Shown piece by piece: positions 44,827 through 59,300 of a DNA stretch of 64,000 bases. A program made the position numbers and the translations under genes. The notes under the pieces are model-generated. The model ran no database searches, was not told the origin of the DNA, and saw only the letters and a program-made list of their open reading frames with translations. The stretch's first letter is position 1, and every line of letters starts with the position of its first letter. The DNA comes from Lineus longissimus. Lineage: Eukaryota > Nemertea > Pilidiophora > Heteronemertea > Lineidae. The stretch covers positions 9,860,001-9,924,000 of the forward strand of contig NC_088320.1 in assembly GCF_910592395.1 (NCBI RefSeq), read 5' to 3'.

Positions 44827-47800
44827 CCAATCGGTCATCTTGACTCTGTATAACCAAAATGAGCGTGATCGGTCGCGACAAGCGCCATCGCTCACCGCCC
44901 GTCATCGCCAGTAGCGTAATATTGCTAGTCGAATGACAACTTCTCATCGCAGAATCTCAAAATTGCCTTTTAAGTTTGTCCAATCGGACATCTTGACTCT
45001 GTATAACGAAAATGAGCGTGATCGGTCGCGACGAGCGCCATCACCGACTGACTTTCATCGCCTTTAGTGTAATATTGCTAGTCGAATGACAACTTATCAT
45101 CACAGAATCTCGAAATTGCGGTCTCAGTTTGTCCAATCAGTCATCTTCACTCTGTATAACCAAAATAAGCGTGATCGGTCGTGATAAGCGCCATCGCTCA
45201 CCGACTGTCATCGTCAGTAGCGTAATATTGCTCGTCGAATGACGACTAATCATCGCAGAATCACGAAATTGTGGTCTCAGTTTGTCTAATCGGGCACTTC
45301 TACTCTGAAAACCCAAAATTAGCGTGATCGGTTGCGACGAGCGCCATCGCCGACCGACTTTCATCGCCAGTAGTGTAATATCGCTACCGAATGACGACTT
45401 ATCATCGCAGAATCTCGAAATTGTGGTCTCAGTTTGTCTAATCGGTCATCTCGACTCTGTATAACCAAAATTAGGGTGATCGATCACGACGAGCGCCATC
45501 ACCGACCGACTTTCATCGCCAGTAGCGTAATATTGCTAGTCGAATGACAACTTCTCATTGCAGAATCTCGAAATTGCTGTCTCAGTTTGGTTCAATCGGT
45601 CATCTTGAGTCCGTATAACCAAAATTTGCGTGATCGATCATGACGAGCGCCATCACTGACCGACTTTCATCGCCAGTAGCAAAATATTGCTTGTCGAATG
45701 ACAACTTCTCATCGCAGAATCTCAAAATTGCCGTCTAAGTTTGTCCAATCGGTCATCTTGACTCTGTATAACCAAAGTGAGCTTGATCGGTCGCGACGAG
45801 CGCCATCGCCGCTGACTTTCATCACCAGTAGTGTAACATCGCTAGTTGAATGACAACTTCTTATCGCAGAATCTCGAAATTGCCGTCTAAGTTTGTCCAA
45901 TCGGTCATATTGACTCTGTATAACCAAAGTGAGCGTGATCGGTCGCGACGAGTCCCATCGCGGCTGACTTTCATCGCCAGTAGTGTAATATTGCTAGTCC
46001 AAAGACAACTTATCATCGCAGAATCTCGAAATTGCGGTCTCAGTTTGTCCAATCGGTCATCTTGACTCTGTATAACAAAAATAAGCGTGATCGGTCGTGA
46101 CAAGCGCCATCGCTCACCAACTGTCATCGCCAGTAGCGTAATATTGCTAGTCGAATAACAACTTTTCATCGCAGAATCTCGAAATTGCCGTCTCAGTTGG
46201 TCTAATCGGTCATCTCATCTCTGTATAACCAAAATGAGCGTGATCGGTCGCGAAGAGCGCCATCGCCGACCGACTTTCATCGCCAGTAGTGTAATATCGC
46301 TAGTCGAATGACAACTTATCATCGCAGAATCTGGAAATTGCGTTCGCAGAATCTGACCCTTGCGGTCTCAGTTTTTCCAATCGGTCATCTTGACTCTGTA
46401 TAACCAAAATGATCGTGATCGGTCGCGAGAAGCGCCATCGCTCACCGACCGTTATCGCCAGTAGCGTAGTATTGCTAGTCGAATGACAACTTCTCATCGC
46501 AGAATCTCAAAATTGCTGTTTAAATTTGATCAATCGGTCATCTTGACTCTGTATAACCAAAATGAGCGTGATCGGTCGCGACGAGCGCCATCACCGACTG
46601 ACTTTCATAGCCAGTAGTGTAATATTGCTAGTCGAATGACAACTTATCATCGCAGAATCTCGAAATTGCGGTCTCAGTTTGTCCAATCAGTCATCTTCAC
46701 TCTGTATAACCAAAATAAGCGTGATCGGTCGTGACAAGCGCCATCGCTCACCGACTGTCATCGCCAGTAGCGTAATATTGCTATTCGAATAACAACTTCT
46801 CATCGCAGAATCTCGAAATTGCCGTCTAAGTTTGTCCAATCGGTCATCTTGACTCTGTATAACCAAAGTGAGTGTGATCGGTCGCGACGAGCGCCATCGC
46901 CGCTGACTTTCATCGCCAGTAGTGTAATATCGCTAGTTGAATGACAACTTCTCATCGCAGAATCTCGAAATTGCCGTCTAAGTTTGTCCAATCGGTCATC
47001 TTGACTCTGGATAACCAAAGTGAGCGTGATCGGTCGCGACGAGCGCCATCGCCGCTGACTTTCATCGCCAGTAGTGTAATATTGCTAGTCGAATGACAAC
47101 TTATCATCGCAGAATCACGAAATTGCGGTCTCAGTTTGTCCAATCGGTCGTCTTGACTCTGTATAACCAAACTTAGCGTGATCAGTCGCGACGAGTGCCA
47201 TCGCCGACTGACAATGATCGCCAGTAGTCTTATATCGTTGGTCGAATGACAAATTATCATCGCAGAATCTTAAAATTGTGGTCTCAGTTAGTCGAATCGG
47301 TCATCTCGATTCCGTAAAACCAAAATCAGCGTGATCGGTCGCGACGAGTGACTTCGCCGACCGACTTTCATCGCCAGTAGTGTAATATCGCTAGTCGAAT
47401 GACAACTTATCAACGCAGAATCTGGAAATTGCGTTCTCAGTTTGTCCAATTCGTCATCTCGACTCTGTAAAACCATAATGAGCGTGACTGGTCGCAACGA
47501 GCGCCATCGCCAATCGTCTTTCATCGCCAGTCGTTTAATATTGCTATCAAATGACAACTTATCATCGCAGAATCTCGAAATTGTGGTCTCAGTTGGTCTA
47601 ATCGGTCATCTCGACTCTGTATAACCAAAATGAGCGTGATCGGTCGCGACGAGCGCCATCGCCGACCGACTTTCATCGCCAGTAGTGTAATATCGCTAGT
47701 CGAATGACAACTTCTCATCTCAGAATCTGGAACTTGCGGTCTCAGTTTTTCCAATCGGTCATCTTGACTCTGTATAACCAAAATTAGCGTGATCGATCAC

Positions 47801-48385
47801 GACGAGCGCCATCACCGACCGACTTTCATCACCAGTAGCGTAATATTGCTAGTTGAATGACAACTTCTCATCGCAGAATCTCGAAATTGCTGTCTCAGTT
47901 TGGTTCAATCGGTCATCTTGACTCCGTATAACCAAAATTAGCGTGATCGGTCGCGACGAGCGCCATCGCCGACTGACAATGATCGCCAGTAGTCTTATAT
48001 CGTTGGTCGAATGACAAATTATCATGGCAGAATCTTGAAATTGTGGTCTCAGTTAGTCGAATCGGTCATCTCGACTCCGTATAACCAAAATGAGCGTGAT
48101 CGGTCGCGACGAGCGACTTCGCCGACCGACTTTCATCGCCAGTACTGTAATATCGCTAGTCGAATGACAACTTATCAACGCAGAATCTGGAAATTGCGTT
48201 CGCAGAATCTGACCCTTGCGGTCTCAGTTTTTCCAATCGGTCATCTTGACTCTGTATAACCGAAATGATCGTGATCGGTCGCGACAAGCGCCATCGCTCA
48301 CTGACCGTTATCGCCAGTAGCGTAATATTGCTAGTCGAATGACAACTTCTCATCGCAGAATCTCAAAATTGCTGTTTAAGTTTGT
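44827..48385. repeat. Higher-order repeat, 3559-bp tandem, copy 1
   Basis: This is the first unit of a direct tandem duplication 3559 bp long (about 23.4 monomers). It begins at CCAATCGGTC after a TTTTT run and carries rare markers such as TCATCGCCTTTAGTGTAATA, CATCGTCAGTAGCG, GTCCAAAGACAAC, GAGTCCCATCGCGGC and TTTCATAGCCAGTAG. All recur 3559 bp downstream, with very few differences. This is one of the youngest-looking duplications in the window. Confidence 0.93.
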
Positions 48386-51300
48386 CCAATCGGTCATCTT
48401 GACTCTGTATAACCAAAATGAGCGTGATCGGTCGCGACAAGCGCCATCGCTCACCGCCCGTCATCGCCAGTAGCGTAATATTGCTAGTCGAATGACAACT
48501 TCTCATCGCAGAATCTCAAAATTGCCTTTTAAGTTTGTCCAATCGGTCATCTTGACTCTGTATAACGAAAATGAGCGTGATCGGTCGCGACGAGCGCCAT
48601 CACCGACTGACTTTCATCGCCTTTAGTGTAATATTGCTAGTCGAATGACAACTTATCATCACAGAATCTCGAAATTGCGGTCTCAGTTTGTCCAATCAGT
48701 CATCTTCACTCTGTATAACCAAAATAAGCGTGATCGGTCGTGATAAGCGCCATCGCTCACCGACTGTCATCGTCAGTAGCGTAATATTGCTCGTCGAATG
48801 ACGACTAATCATCGCAGAATCACGAAATTGTGGTCTCAGTTTGTCTAATCGGGCACTTCTACTCTGAAAACCCAAAATTAGCGTGATCGGTTGCGACGAG
48901 CGCCATCGCCGACCGACTTTCATCGCCAGTAGTGTAATATCGCTACCGAATGACGACTTATCATCGCAGAATCTCGAAATTGTGGTCTCAGTTTGTCTAA
49001 TCGGTCATCTCGACTTTGTATAACCAAAATTAGCGTGATCGATCACGACGAGCGCCATCACCGACCGACTTTCATCGCCAGTAGCGTAATATTGCTAGTC
49101 GAATGACAACTTCTCATTGCAGAATCTCGAAATTGCTGTCTCAGTTTGGTTCAATCGGTCATCTTGAGTCCGTATAACCAAAATTTGCGTGATCGATCAT
49201 GACGAGCGCCATCACTGACCGACTTTCATCGCCAGTAGCAAAATATTGCTTGTCGAATGACAACTTCTCATCGCAGAATCTCAAAATTGCCGTCTAAGTT
49301 TGTCCAATCGGTCATCTTGACTCTGTATAACCAAAGTGAGCTTGATCGGTCGCAACGAGCGCCATCGCCGCTGACTTTCATCACCAGTAGTGTAACATCG
49401 CTAGTTGAATGACAACTTCTTATCGCAGAATCTCGAAATTGCCGTCTAAGTTTGTCCAATCGGTCATATTGACTCTGTATAACCAAAGTGAGCGTGATCG
49501 GTCGCGACGAGTCCCATCGCGGCTGACTTTCATCGCCAGTAGTGTAATATTGCTAGTCCAAAGACAACTTATCATCGCAGAATCTCGAAATTGCGGTCTC
49601 AGTTTGTCCAATCGGTCATCTTGACTCTGTATAACAAAAATAAGCGTGATCGGTCGTGACAAGCGCCATCGCTCACCAACTGTCATCGCCAGTAGCGTAA
49701 TATTGCTAGTCGAATAACAACTTTTCATCGCAGAATCTCGAAATTGCCGTCTCAGTTGGTCTAATCGGTCATCTCATCTCTGTATAACCAAAATGAGCGT
49801 GATCGGTCGCGACGAGCGCCATCGCCGACCGACTTTCATCGCCAGTAGTGTAATATCGCTAGTCGAATGACAACTTATCATCGCAGAATCTGGAAATTGC
49901 GTTCGCAGAATCTGACCCTTGCGGTCTCAGTTTTTCCAATCGGTCATCTTGACTCTGTATAACCAAAATGATCGTGATCGGTCGGGAGAAGCGCCATCGC
50001 TCACCGACCGTTATCGCCAGTAGCGTAGTATTGCTAGTCGAATGACAACTTCTCATGGCAGAATCTCAAAATTGCTGTTTAAATTTGATCAATCGGTCAT
50101 CTTGACTCTGTATAACCAAAATGAGCGTGATCGGTCGCGACGAGCGCCATCACCGACTGACTTTCATAGCCAGTAGTGTAATATTGCTAGTCGAATGACA
50201 ACTTATCATCGCAGAATCTCGAAATTGCGGTCTCAGTTTGTCCAATCAGTCATCTTCACTCTGTATAACCAAAATAAGCGTGATCGGTCGTGACAAGCGC
50301 CATCGCTCACCGACTGTCATCGCCAGTAGCGTAATATTGCTATTCGAATAACAACTTCTCATCGCAGAATCTCGAAATTGCCGTCTAAGTTTGTCCAATC
50401 GGTCATCTTGACTCTGTATAACCAAAGTGAGTGTGATCGGTCGCGACGAGCGCCATCGCCGCTGACTTTCATCGCCAGTAGTGTAATATCGCTAGTTGAA
50501 TGACAACTTCTCATCGCAGAATCTCGAAATTGCCGTCTAAGTTTGTCCAATCGGTCATCTTGACTCTGGATAACCAAAGTGAGCGTGATCGGTCGCGACG
50601 AGCGCCATCGCCGCTGACTTTCATCGCCAGTAGTGTAATATTGCTAGTCGAATGACAACTTATCATCGCAGAATCACGAAATTGCGGTCTCAGTTTGTCC
50701 AATCGGTCATCTTGACTCTGTATAACCAAACTTAGCGTGATCAGTCGCGACGAGTGCCATCGCCGACTGACAATGATCGCCAGTAGTCTTATATCGTTGG
50801 TCGAATGACAAATTATCATCGCAGAATCTTAAAATTGTGGTCTCAGTTAGTCGAATCGGTCATCTCGATTCCGTAAAACCAAAATCAGCGTGATCGGTCG
50901 CGACGAGTGACTTCGCCGACCGACTTTCATCGCCAGTAGTGTAATATCGCTAGTCGAATGACAACTTATCAACGCAGAATCTGGAAATTGCGTTCTCAGT
51001 TTGTCCAATTCGTCATCTCGACTCTGTAAAACCATAATGAGCGTGACTGGTCGCAACGAGCGCCATCGCCAATCGTCTTTCATCGCCAGTCGTTTAATAT
51101 TGCTATCAAATGACAACTTATCATCGCAGAATCTCGAAATTGTGGTCTCAGTTGGTCTAATCGGTCATCTCATCTCTGTATAACCAAAATGAGCGTGATC
51201 GGTCGCGACGAGCGCCATCGCCGACCGACTTTCATCGCCAGTAGTGTAATATCGCTAGTCGAATGACAACTTCTCATCTCAGAATCTGGAACTTGCGGTC

Positions 51301-51964
51301 TCAGTTTTTCCAATCGGTCATCTTGACTCTGTATAACCAAAATTAGCGTGATCGATCACGACGAGCGCCATCACCGACCGACTTTCATCACCAGTAGCGT
51401 AATATTGCTAGTTGAATGACAACTTCTCATCGCAGAATCTCGAAATTGCTGTCTCAGTTTGGTTCAATCGGTCATCTTGACTCCGTATAACCAAAATTAG
51501 CGTGATCGGTCGCGACGACCGCCATCGCCGACTGACAATGATCGCCAGTAGTCTTATATCGTTGGTCGAATGACAAATTATCATGGCAGAATCTTGAAAT
51601 TGTGGTCTCAGTTAGTCGAATCGGTCATCTCGACTCCGTATAACCAAAATGAGCGTGATCGGTCGCGACGAGCGACTTCGCCGACCGACTTTCATCGCCA
51701 GTACTGTAATAGCGCTAGTCGAATGACAACTTATCAACGCAGAATCTGGAAATTGCGTTCGCAGAATCTGACCCTTGCGGTCTCAGTTTTTCCAATCGGT
51801 CATCTTGACTCTGTATAACCGAAATGATCGTGATCGGTCGCGACAAGCGCCATCGCTCACTGACCGTTATCGCCAGTAGCGTAGTATTGCTAGTCGAATG
51901 ACAACTTCTCATCGCAGAATCTCAAAATTGCTGTTTAAGTTTGTCCAATCGGTCATCTTGACTC
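48386..51964. repeat. Higher-order repeat, 3559-bp tandem, copy 2
   Basis: This is the second unit of the 3559-bp duplication. Single-base differences from copy 1 include GGTCGGGAGAAGC against GGTCGCGAGAAGC and CATGGCAGAATC against CATCGCAGAATC. The match extends to about 51985, where copy 1 has GACAAGCGCCATCGC and this copy has GACGAGCGCCATCACC. Confidence 0.93.
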
Positions 51965-52246
51965 TGTATAACCATAATGAGCGTGATCGGTCGCGACGAG
52001 CGCCATCACCGACTGACTTTCATCGCCAGTAGTGTAATATTGCTAGTCGAATGACAACTTATCATCGCAGAATCTCGAAATTGCGGTCTCAATTTGTCCA
52101 ATCGGTCATCTTGACTCTGTATAACCAAAATGTGCGTGATCGGTCGCGACAAGCGCCATCGCTCACCGACCGTCATTACCAGTAGCGAAATATTGCTAGT
52201 CGAATGACAACTTCTCATCGCAGAATCTCAAAATTGCCGTCTAAGT

Positions 52247-55200
52247 TTGTCCAATCGGTCATCTTGACTCTGTATAACCAAAATGAGCGTGATCGGTCGT
52301 GACGAGCGCCATCACCTACTGACTTTCATCGCCAGTAGTGTAATATTGCTAGTCGAATGACGACTAATCATCGCAGAATCACGAAATTGTGGTCTCAGTT
52401 TGTCTAATCGGGCACTTCTACTCTGAAAAACCATAATTAGCGTGATCGGTCGTGACGAGCGCCATCGCCGACTGACAATGATCGCCAGTAGTCTTATATC
52501 GTTGGTCGAATGACAAATTATCATCGCAGAATCTTGAAATTGTGGTCTCAGTTAGTCAAATCGGTCATCTCGACTCCGTATAACCAAAATAAGCGTGATC
52601 GGTCGCGACAAGCGGCTTCGCTGACCGCCTTTCATCACCAGTAGTGTAATATCGCTAGTCGAATTACAACTTATCATCGCAGAATCTGGAAATTGCGTTC
52701 TCAGTTTGTCCAATTCGTCATCTCGACTCTGTAAAACCATAATGAGCGTGACTGGTCGCAACAAGCGCCATCGCCAATCGTCTTTCATCACCAGTCTTTT
52801 AATATCGTTATCAAATGACAACTTATCATCGCAGAATCTCAAAATTGTGGTCTCAGTTGGTCTAATCGGTCATCTCGACTCTGTATAACCAAAATGAGCG
52901 TGATCGGTCGTGACGAGCGCCATCGCCGACCAACTTTCATCGCCAGTAGTGTAATATCGCTAGTCGAATGACAACTTCTCATCGCAGAATCTGACCCTTG
53001 CGATCTCAGTTTTTCCAATCGGTCATCTTGACTCTGTATAACCAAAATGAGCGTGATCTGTCGCGACAGGCGCCATCGCTCACCGACCGTTATCGCCAGT
53101 AGCGTAATATTGCTAGTCGAATGACAACTTCTCATTGCAGAATCTCAAAATTGCTGTTTAAGTTTGTCCAATCGGTCATCTTGACTCTGTATAACCAAAA
53201 TGGGCGTGATCGTTCGCGACGAGCGCCATCGCCGCTGACTTTCATCGCCAGTAGTGTAATATCGCTAGTCGAATGACAACTTATCATCGCAGAATCTCGA
53301 AATTGCGGTCTCAGTTTGTCCAATCGGTCATCTTGACTCTGTATAACCAAAATGAGCGTGATCGGTCGCGACAAGCGCCATCGCTCACCGACCGTCATCG
53401 CCAGTAGCGTAATATTGCTAGTCGAATGACAACTTCTCATCGCAGAATCTCAAAATTGCCGTCTAAGTTTGTCCAATCGGTCATCTTGACTCTGTATAAC
53501 CAAAATGAGCGTGATCGGTCGCGACGAGCGCCATCAACTACTGACTTTCATCGCCAGTAGTGTAATATTGCTAGTCGAATGACAACTTATCATCGCAGAA
53601 TCTCGAAATTGCTGTCTCAGTTTGTCCAATCAGTCATCTTCACCCTGTATAATCAAAATAAGCGTGATCGGTCGTGACAAGCGCCATCGCTCACCGACTG
53701 TCATCGCCAGTAGCGTAATATTGATATTCGAATGACGACTAATCATCGCAGAATCACGAAATTGTGGTCTCAGTTCGTCTAATCAGCCACTTCTACTCTG
53801 AAAAACTAAAATTAGCGTGATCGGTCCCGACGAGCGCCATCGCCGACCGACTTTCATCGCCAGTAGTGTAATATCGCTATCGAATCACGACTTATCATCG
53901 CAGAATCTCGAAATTGTGGTCTCAGTTTGTCTTATCGGTCATCTCGACTCTGTATAACCAAAGTGAGCGTGATCAGTCGCGACAAGCCATCGCCGCTGAC
54001 TTTCATCGCCAGTAGTGTAATATCGCTAGTTGAATGACAACTTCTCATCGCAGAATCTCGAAATTGCCTTCTAAGTTTGTCCAATCGGTCATCTTGACTC
54101 TGTATAACCAAAATGAGCTTGATCGGTCACGACGAGCGCCATCGCCGCTGACTTTCATCGCCAGTAGTGTAATATTACTAGTCGAATGACAACTTATCAT
54201 CGCAGAATCTCGAAATTGTGGTCTCAGTTTGTCTAATCGGGCACTTCTACTCTGAAAAACCATAATTAGCGTGATCGGTCGTGACGAGCGCCATCGCCGA
54301 CTGACAATGATCGCCAGTAGTCTTATATCGTTGGTCGAATGACAAATTATCATCGCAGAATCTTGAAATTGTGGTCTCAGTTAGTCAAATCGGTCATCTC
54401 GACTCCGTATAACCAAAATAAGCGTGATCGGTCGCAACGAGCGGCTTCGCTGACCGACTTTCATCACCAGTAGTGTAATATCGCTAGTCGAATTACAACT
54501 TATCATCGCAGAATCTGGAAATTGCGTTCTCAGTTTGTCCAATTCGTCATCTCGACTCTGTAAAACCATAATGAGCGTGACTGGTCGCAACGAGCGCCAT
54601 CGCCAATCGTCTTTCATCACCAGTCTTTTAATATCATTATCAAATGACAACTTATCATCGCAGAATCTCAAAATTGTGGTCTCAGTTGGTCTAATCGGTC
54701 ATCTCGACTCTGTATAACCAAAATGAGCGTGATCAGTCGTGACGAGCGCCATCGCCGACCGACTTTCATCGCCAGTAGTGTAATATCGCTAGTCGAATGA
54801 CAACTTCTCATCGCAGAATCTGACCCTTGCGATCTCAGTTTTTCCAATCGGTCATCTTGACTCTGTATAACCAAAATGAGCGTGATCTGTCGCGACAGGC
54901 GCCATCGCTCACCGACCGTTATCGCCAGTAGCGTAATATTGCTAGTCGAATGACAACTTCTCATCGCAGAATCTCAAAATTGCTGTTTAAGTTTGTCCAA
55001 TCGGTCATCTTGACTCTGCATAACCAAAATGGGCGTGATTGTTCGCGACGAGCGCCATCGCCGCTGACTTTCATCGCCAGTAGTGTAATATCGCTAGTCG
55101 AATGACAACTTATCATCGCAGAATCTCAAAATTGCGGTCTCAGTTGTCCAATCGGTCATCTTGACTCTGTATAACCAAAATGAGCGTGATCGGTCGCGAC

Positions 55201-56223
55201 AAGCGCCATCGCTCACCGACCGTCATCGCCAGTAGCGAAATATTGCTAGTCGAATGACAACTTCTCATCGCAGAATCTCAAAATTGCCGTCTAAGTTTGT
55301 CCAATCGGTCATCTTGACTCTGTATAACCAAAATGAGCGTGATCGGTCGCGACGAGCGCCATCACCTACTGACTTTCATCGCCAGTAGTGTAATATTGCT
55401 AGTCGAATGACAACTTATCATCGCAGAATCTCGAAATTGCTGTCTCAGTTTGTCCAATCAGTCATCTTCACCCTGTATAATCAAAATAAGCGTGATCGGT
55501 CGTGACAAGCGCCATCGCTCACCGACTGTCATCGCCAGTAGCGTAATATTGATATTCGAATGACGACTAATCATCGCAGAATCACGAAATTGTGGTCTCA
55601 GTTTGTCTAATCAGCCACTTCTACTCTGAAAAACTAAAATTAGCGTGATCGGTCGCGACGAGCGCCATCGCCGACCGACTTTCATCGCCAGTAGTGTAAT
55701 ATCGCTAGTCGAATGACAACTTATCATCGCAGAATCTCAAAATTGCGGTCTCAGTTTTCCAATCGGTCATCTTGACTCTGTATAACCAAAATGAGCGTGA
55801 TCGGTCGCGACAAGCGCCATCGCTCACCGACCGTCATCGCCAGTAGCGAAATATTGCTAGTCGAATGACAACTTCTCATCGCAGAATCTCAAAATTGCCG
55901 TCTAAGTTTGTCCAATCGGTCATCTTGACTCTGTATAACCAAAATGAGCGTGATCGGTCGCGACGAGCGCCATCACCTACTGACTTTCATCGCCAGTAGT
56001 GTAATATTGCTAGTCGAATGACAACTTATCATCGCAGAATCTCGAAATTGCTGTCTCAGTTTGTCCAATCAGTCATCTTCACCCTGTATAATCAAAATAA
56101 GCGTGATCGGTCGTGACAAGCGCCATCGCTCACCGACTGTCATCGCCAGTAGCGTAATATTGATATTCGAATGACGACTAATCATCGCAGAATCACGAAA
56201 TTGTGGTCTCAGTTTGTCTAATC
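52247..56223. repeat. Higher-order repeat, 7777-bp distance, copy 1
   Basis: Nearly 4 kb matches 60024-64000 with a constant 7777-bp offset right up to the window edge, so the true block is longer. Shared rare markers include GATCTGTCGCGACAGGCGCC, GGGCGTGATCGTTCGCGAC, ATCAACTACTGAC and the 3-bp deletion form GCGACAAGCCATCGCC. Confidence 0.92.
52437..53530. repeat. Seven-monomer cassette, first of five occurrences
   Basis: The cassette starts at TTAGCGTGATCGGTCGTGAC and contains, in order, the ACAATGATCGCCAGTAGTC monomer, the GGCTTCGCTGACCG monomer, the GTAAAACCATAATGAGCG monomer, a GATCGGTCGTGAC monomer (GATCAGTCGTGAC at 54.7 and 62.5 kb), the TGACCCTTGCGATCTC monomer and a GATCTGTCGCGACAGG monomer. 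Equivalent cassettes begin near 54266, 57620, 60214 and 62043 (offsets 1829, 3354, 2594 and 1829 from one to the next). The spacing is irregular, so the cassette moved or expanded as a unit within a changing background. Confidence 0.8.
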
Positions 56224-56300
56224 AGCCACTTCTACTCTGAAAAACTAAAATTAGCGTGATCGGTCGCGACGAGCGCCATCGCCGACCGACTTTCATCGCC
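55079..56300. repeat. 611-bp (four-monomer) tandem duplication
   Basis: A four-monomer unit is repeated twice at 611-bp spacing: TAGTGTAATATCGCTAGTCG at 55081 and 55692, GACTCTGTATAACC at 55316 and 55927, and TGACGACTAATCATCGCAG at 55561 and 56172. The unusual short form GGTCTCAGTTGTCCAATC (TTTTCC in the second unit) marks each copy. The same pair is present 7777 bp downstream (62858 and 63469), so the 611-bp duplication predates the 7777-bp one. Confidence 0.88.
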
Positions 56301-59300
56301 AGTAGTGTAATATCGCTATCGAATCACGACTTATCATCGCAGAATCTCGAAATTGTGGTCTCAGTTTGTCTAATCGGTCATCTCGACTCTGTATAACCAA
56401 AGTGAGCATGATCAGTCGCGACAAGCCATCGCCGCTGACTTTCATCGCCAGTAGTGTAATATCGCTAGTTGAATGACAACTTCTCATCGCAGAATCTCGA
56501 AATTGCCTTCTAAGTTTGTCCAATCGGTCATCTTGACTCTGTATAACCAAAATGAGCGTGATCGGTCACGACGAGCGCCATCGCCGCTGACTTTCATCGC
56601 CAGTAGCGTAATATTACTAGTCGAATGACGACTAATCATCGCAGAATCACGAAATTGTGGTCTCAGTTTGTCTAATCAGCCACTTCTACTCTGAAAAACT
56701 AAAATTAGCGTGATCGGTCGCGACGAGCGCCATCGCCGACCAACTTTCATCGCCAGTAGTGTAGTATTGCTATCGAATGACGACTTATCATCGCAGAATC
56801 TCGAAATTGAGGTCTCAGTTTGTCTAATCGGTCATCTCGACTCTGTATAACCAAAATTAGCGTGATCGATCACGACGAGAGCCATCACCGACCGACTTTC
56901 ATCGCCAGTAGCGAAATATTGCTAGTCGAATGACAACTTCTCATCGCAGAATCTCAAAATTGCCGTCTAAGTTTGTCCAATCGGTCATCTTGACTCTGTA
57001 TAACCAAAGTGAGCGTGATCGGTCACGATGAGCGCCATCGCCGCTGACTTTCATCGCCAGTAGTGTAATATCGCTATCGAATGACGACTTATCATCGCAG
57101 AATCTCGAAATTGCTGTCTCAGTTTGGTTCAATCGGTCATCTTGACTCCGTATAACCAAAATTAGCGTGATCGATCACGACGAGCGCCATCACCGACCGA
57201 CTTTCATCGCCAGTAGCGAAATATTGCTAGTCGAATGACAACTTATCATCGCAGAATCTCGAAATTGCGGTCTCAGTTTGTCCAATCGGTCATCTTGACT
57301 CTGTATAACCAAAATGAGCGTGATCGGTCGCGACAAGCGCCATCGCTCACCGACCGTCATCGCCAGTAGCAAAATATTGCTAGTCGAATGACAACTTCTC
57401 ATCGCAGAATCTCAAAATTGCCGTCTAAGTTTGTCCAATCGGTCATCTAGACTCTGTATAACCAAAATGAGCGTGATCGGTCACGACGAGCGCCATCGCC
57501 GCTGACTTTCATCGCCAGTAGTGTAATATTGCTAGTCGAATGACAACTTATCATCGCAGAATCTCGAAATTGCGGTCTCAGTTTGTCCAATCGGTCATCT
57601 TGACTCTGTATAACCAAAATTAGCGTGATCGGTCGTGACGAGCGCCATCGCCGACTGACAATGATCGCCAGTAGTCTTATATCGTTGGTCGAATGTCAAA
57701 TTATCATCCCAGAATCTTGAAATTGTGGTCTCAGTTAGTCAAATCGGTCATCTCGACTCCGTATAACCAAAATAAGCGTGATCGGTCGCGACGAGCGGCT
57801 TCGCTGACCGACTTTCATCACCAGTAGTGTAATATCGCTAGTCGAATTACAACTTATCATCGCAGAATCTGGAAATTGCGTTCTCAGTTTGTCCAATTCG
57901 TCATCTCGACTCTGTAAAACCATAATGAGCGTGACTGGTCGCAACGAGCGCCATCGCCAATCGTCTTTCATCACCAGTCTTTTAATGTCGTTATCAAATG
58001 ACAACTTATCATCGCAGAATCTCAAAATTGTGGTCTCAGTTGGTCTAATCGGTCATCTCGACTCTGTATAACCAAAATGAGCGTGATCGGTCGTGACGAG
58101 CGCCATCGCCGACCGACTTTCATCGCCAGTAGTGTAATATCGCTAGTCGAATGACAACTTCTCATCGCAGAATCTGACCCTTGCGATCTCAGTTTTTCCA
58201 ATCGGTCATCTTGACTCTGTATAACCAAAATGAGCGTGATCTGTCGCGACAGGCGCCATCGCTCACCGACCGTTATCGCCAGTAGCGTAATATTGCTAGT
58301 CGAATGACAACTTCTCATCGCAGAATCTCAAAATTGCCGTCTAAGTTTGTCCAATCGGTCATCTTGACTCTGTATGACCAAAATGGGCGTGATCGTTCGC
58401 GACGAGCGCCATCGCCGCTGACTTTCATCGCCAGTAGTGTAATATCGCTAGTCGAATGACAACTTATCATCGCAGAATCTCGAAATTGCGGTCTCAGTTT
58501 GTCCAATCGGTCATCTTGACTCTGTATAACCAAAATGAGCGTGATCGGTCGCGACAAGCGCCATCGCTCACCGACCGTCATCGCCAGTAGCGTAATATTG
58601 CTAGTCGAATGACAACTTCTCATCGCAGAATCTCAAAATTGCCGTCTAAGTTTGTCCAATCGGTCATCTTGACTCTGTATAACCAAAATGAGCGTGATCG
58701 GTCGCGACGAGCGCCATCACCTACTGACTTTCATCGCCAGTAGTGTAATATTGCTAGTCGAATGACAACTTATCATCGCAGAATCTCGAAATTGCGGTCT
58801 CAGTTTGTCCAATCAGTCATCTTCACCCTGTATAATCAAAATAAGCGTGATCGGTCGCGACAAGCGCCATCGCTCACCGACTGTCATCGCCAGTAGCGTA
58901 ATATTGCTATTCGAATAAAAACTTCTCATCGCAGAATCTCGAAATTGCCATTTAAGTTTGTCCAATCGGTCATCTTGACTCTGTATAACCAAAATGAGCG
59001 TGATCGGTCACGACGAGCGCCATCGCCGCTGACTTTCATCGCCAGTAGTGTAATATTGCTAGTCGAATGACGACTAATCATCGCAGAATCACGAAATTGT
59101 GGTCTCAGTTTGTCTAATCAGCCACTTTTACTCTGAAAAACTAAAATTAGCGTGATCGGTCGCGACGAGCGCCATCGCCGACCGACTTTCATCGCCAGTA
59201 GTGTAATATCGCTATCGAATGACGACTTATCATCGCAGAATCTCGTAATTGTGGTCTCAGTTTGTCTAATCGGTAATCTCGACTCTGTATAACCAAAATT

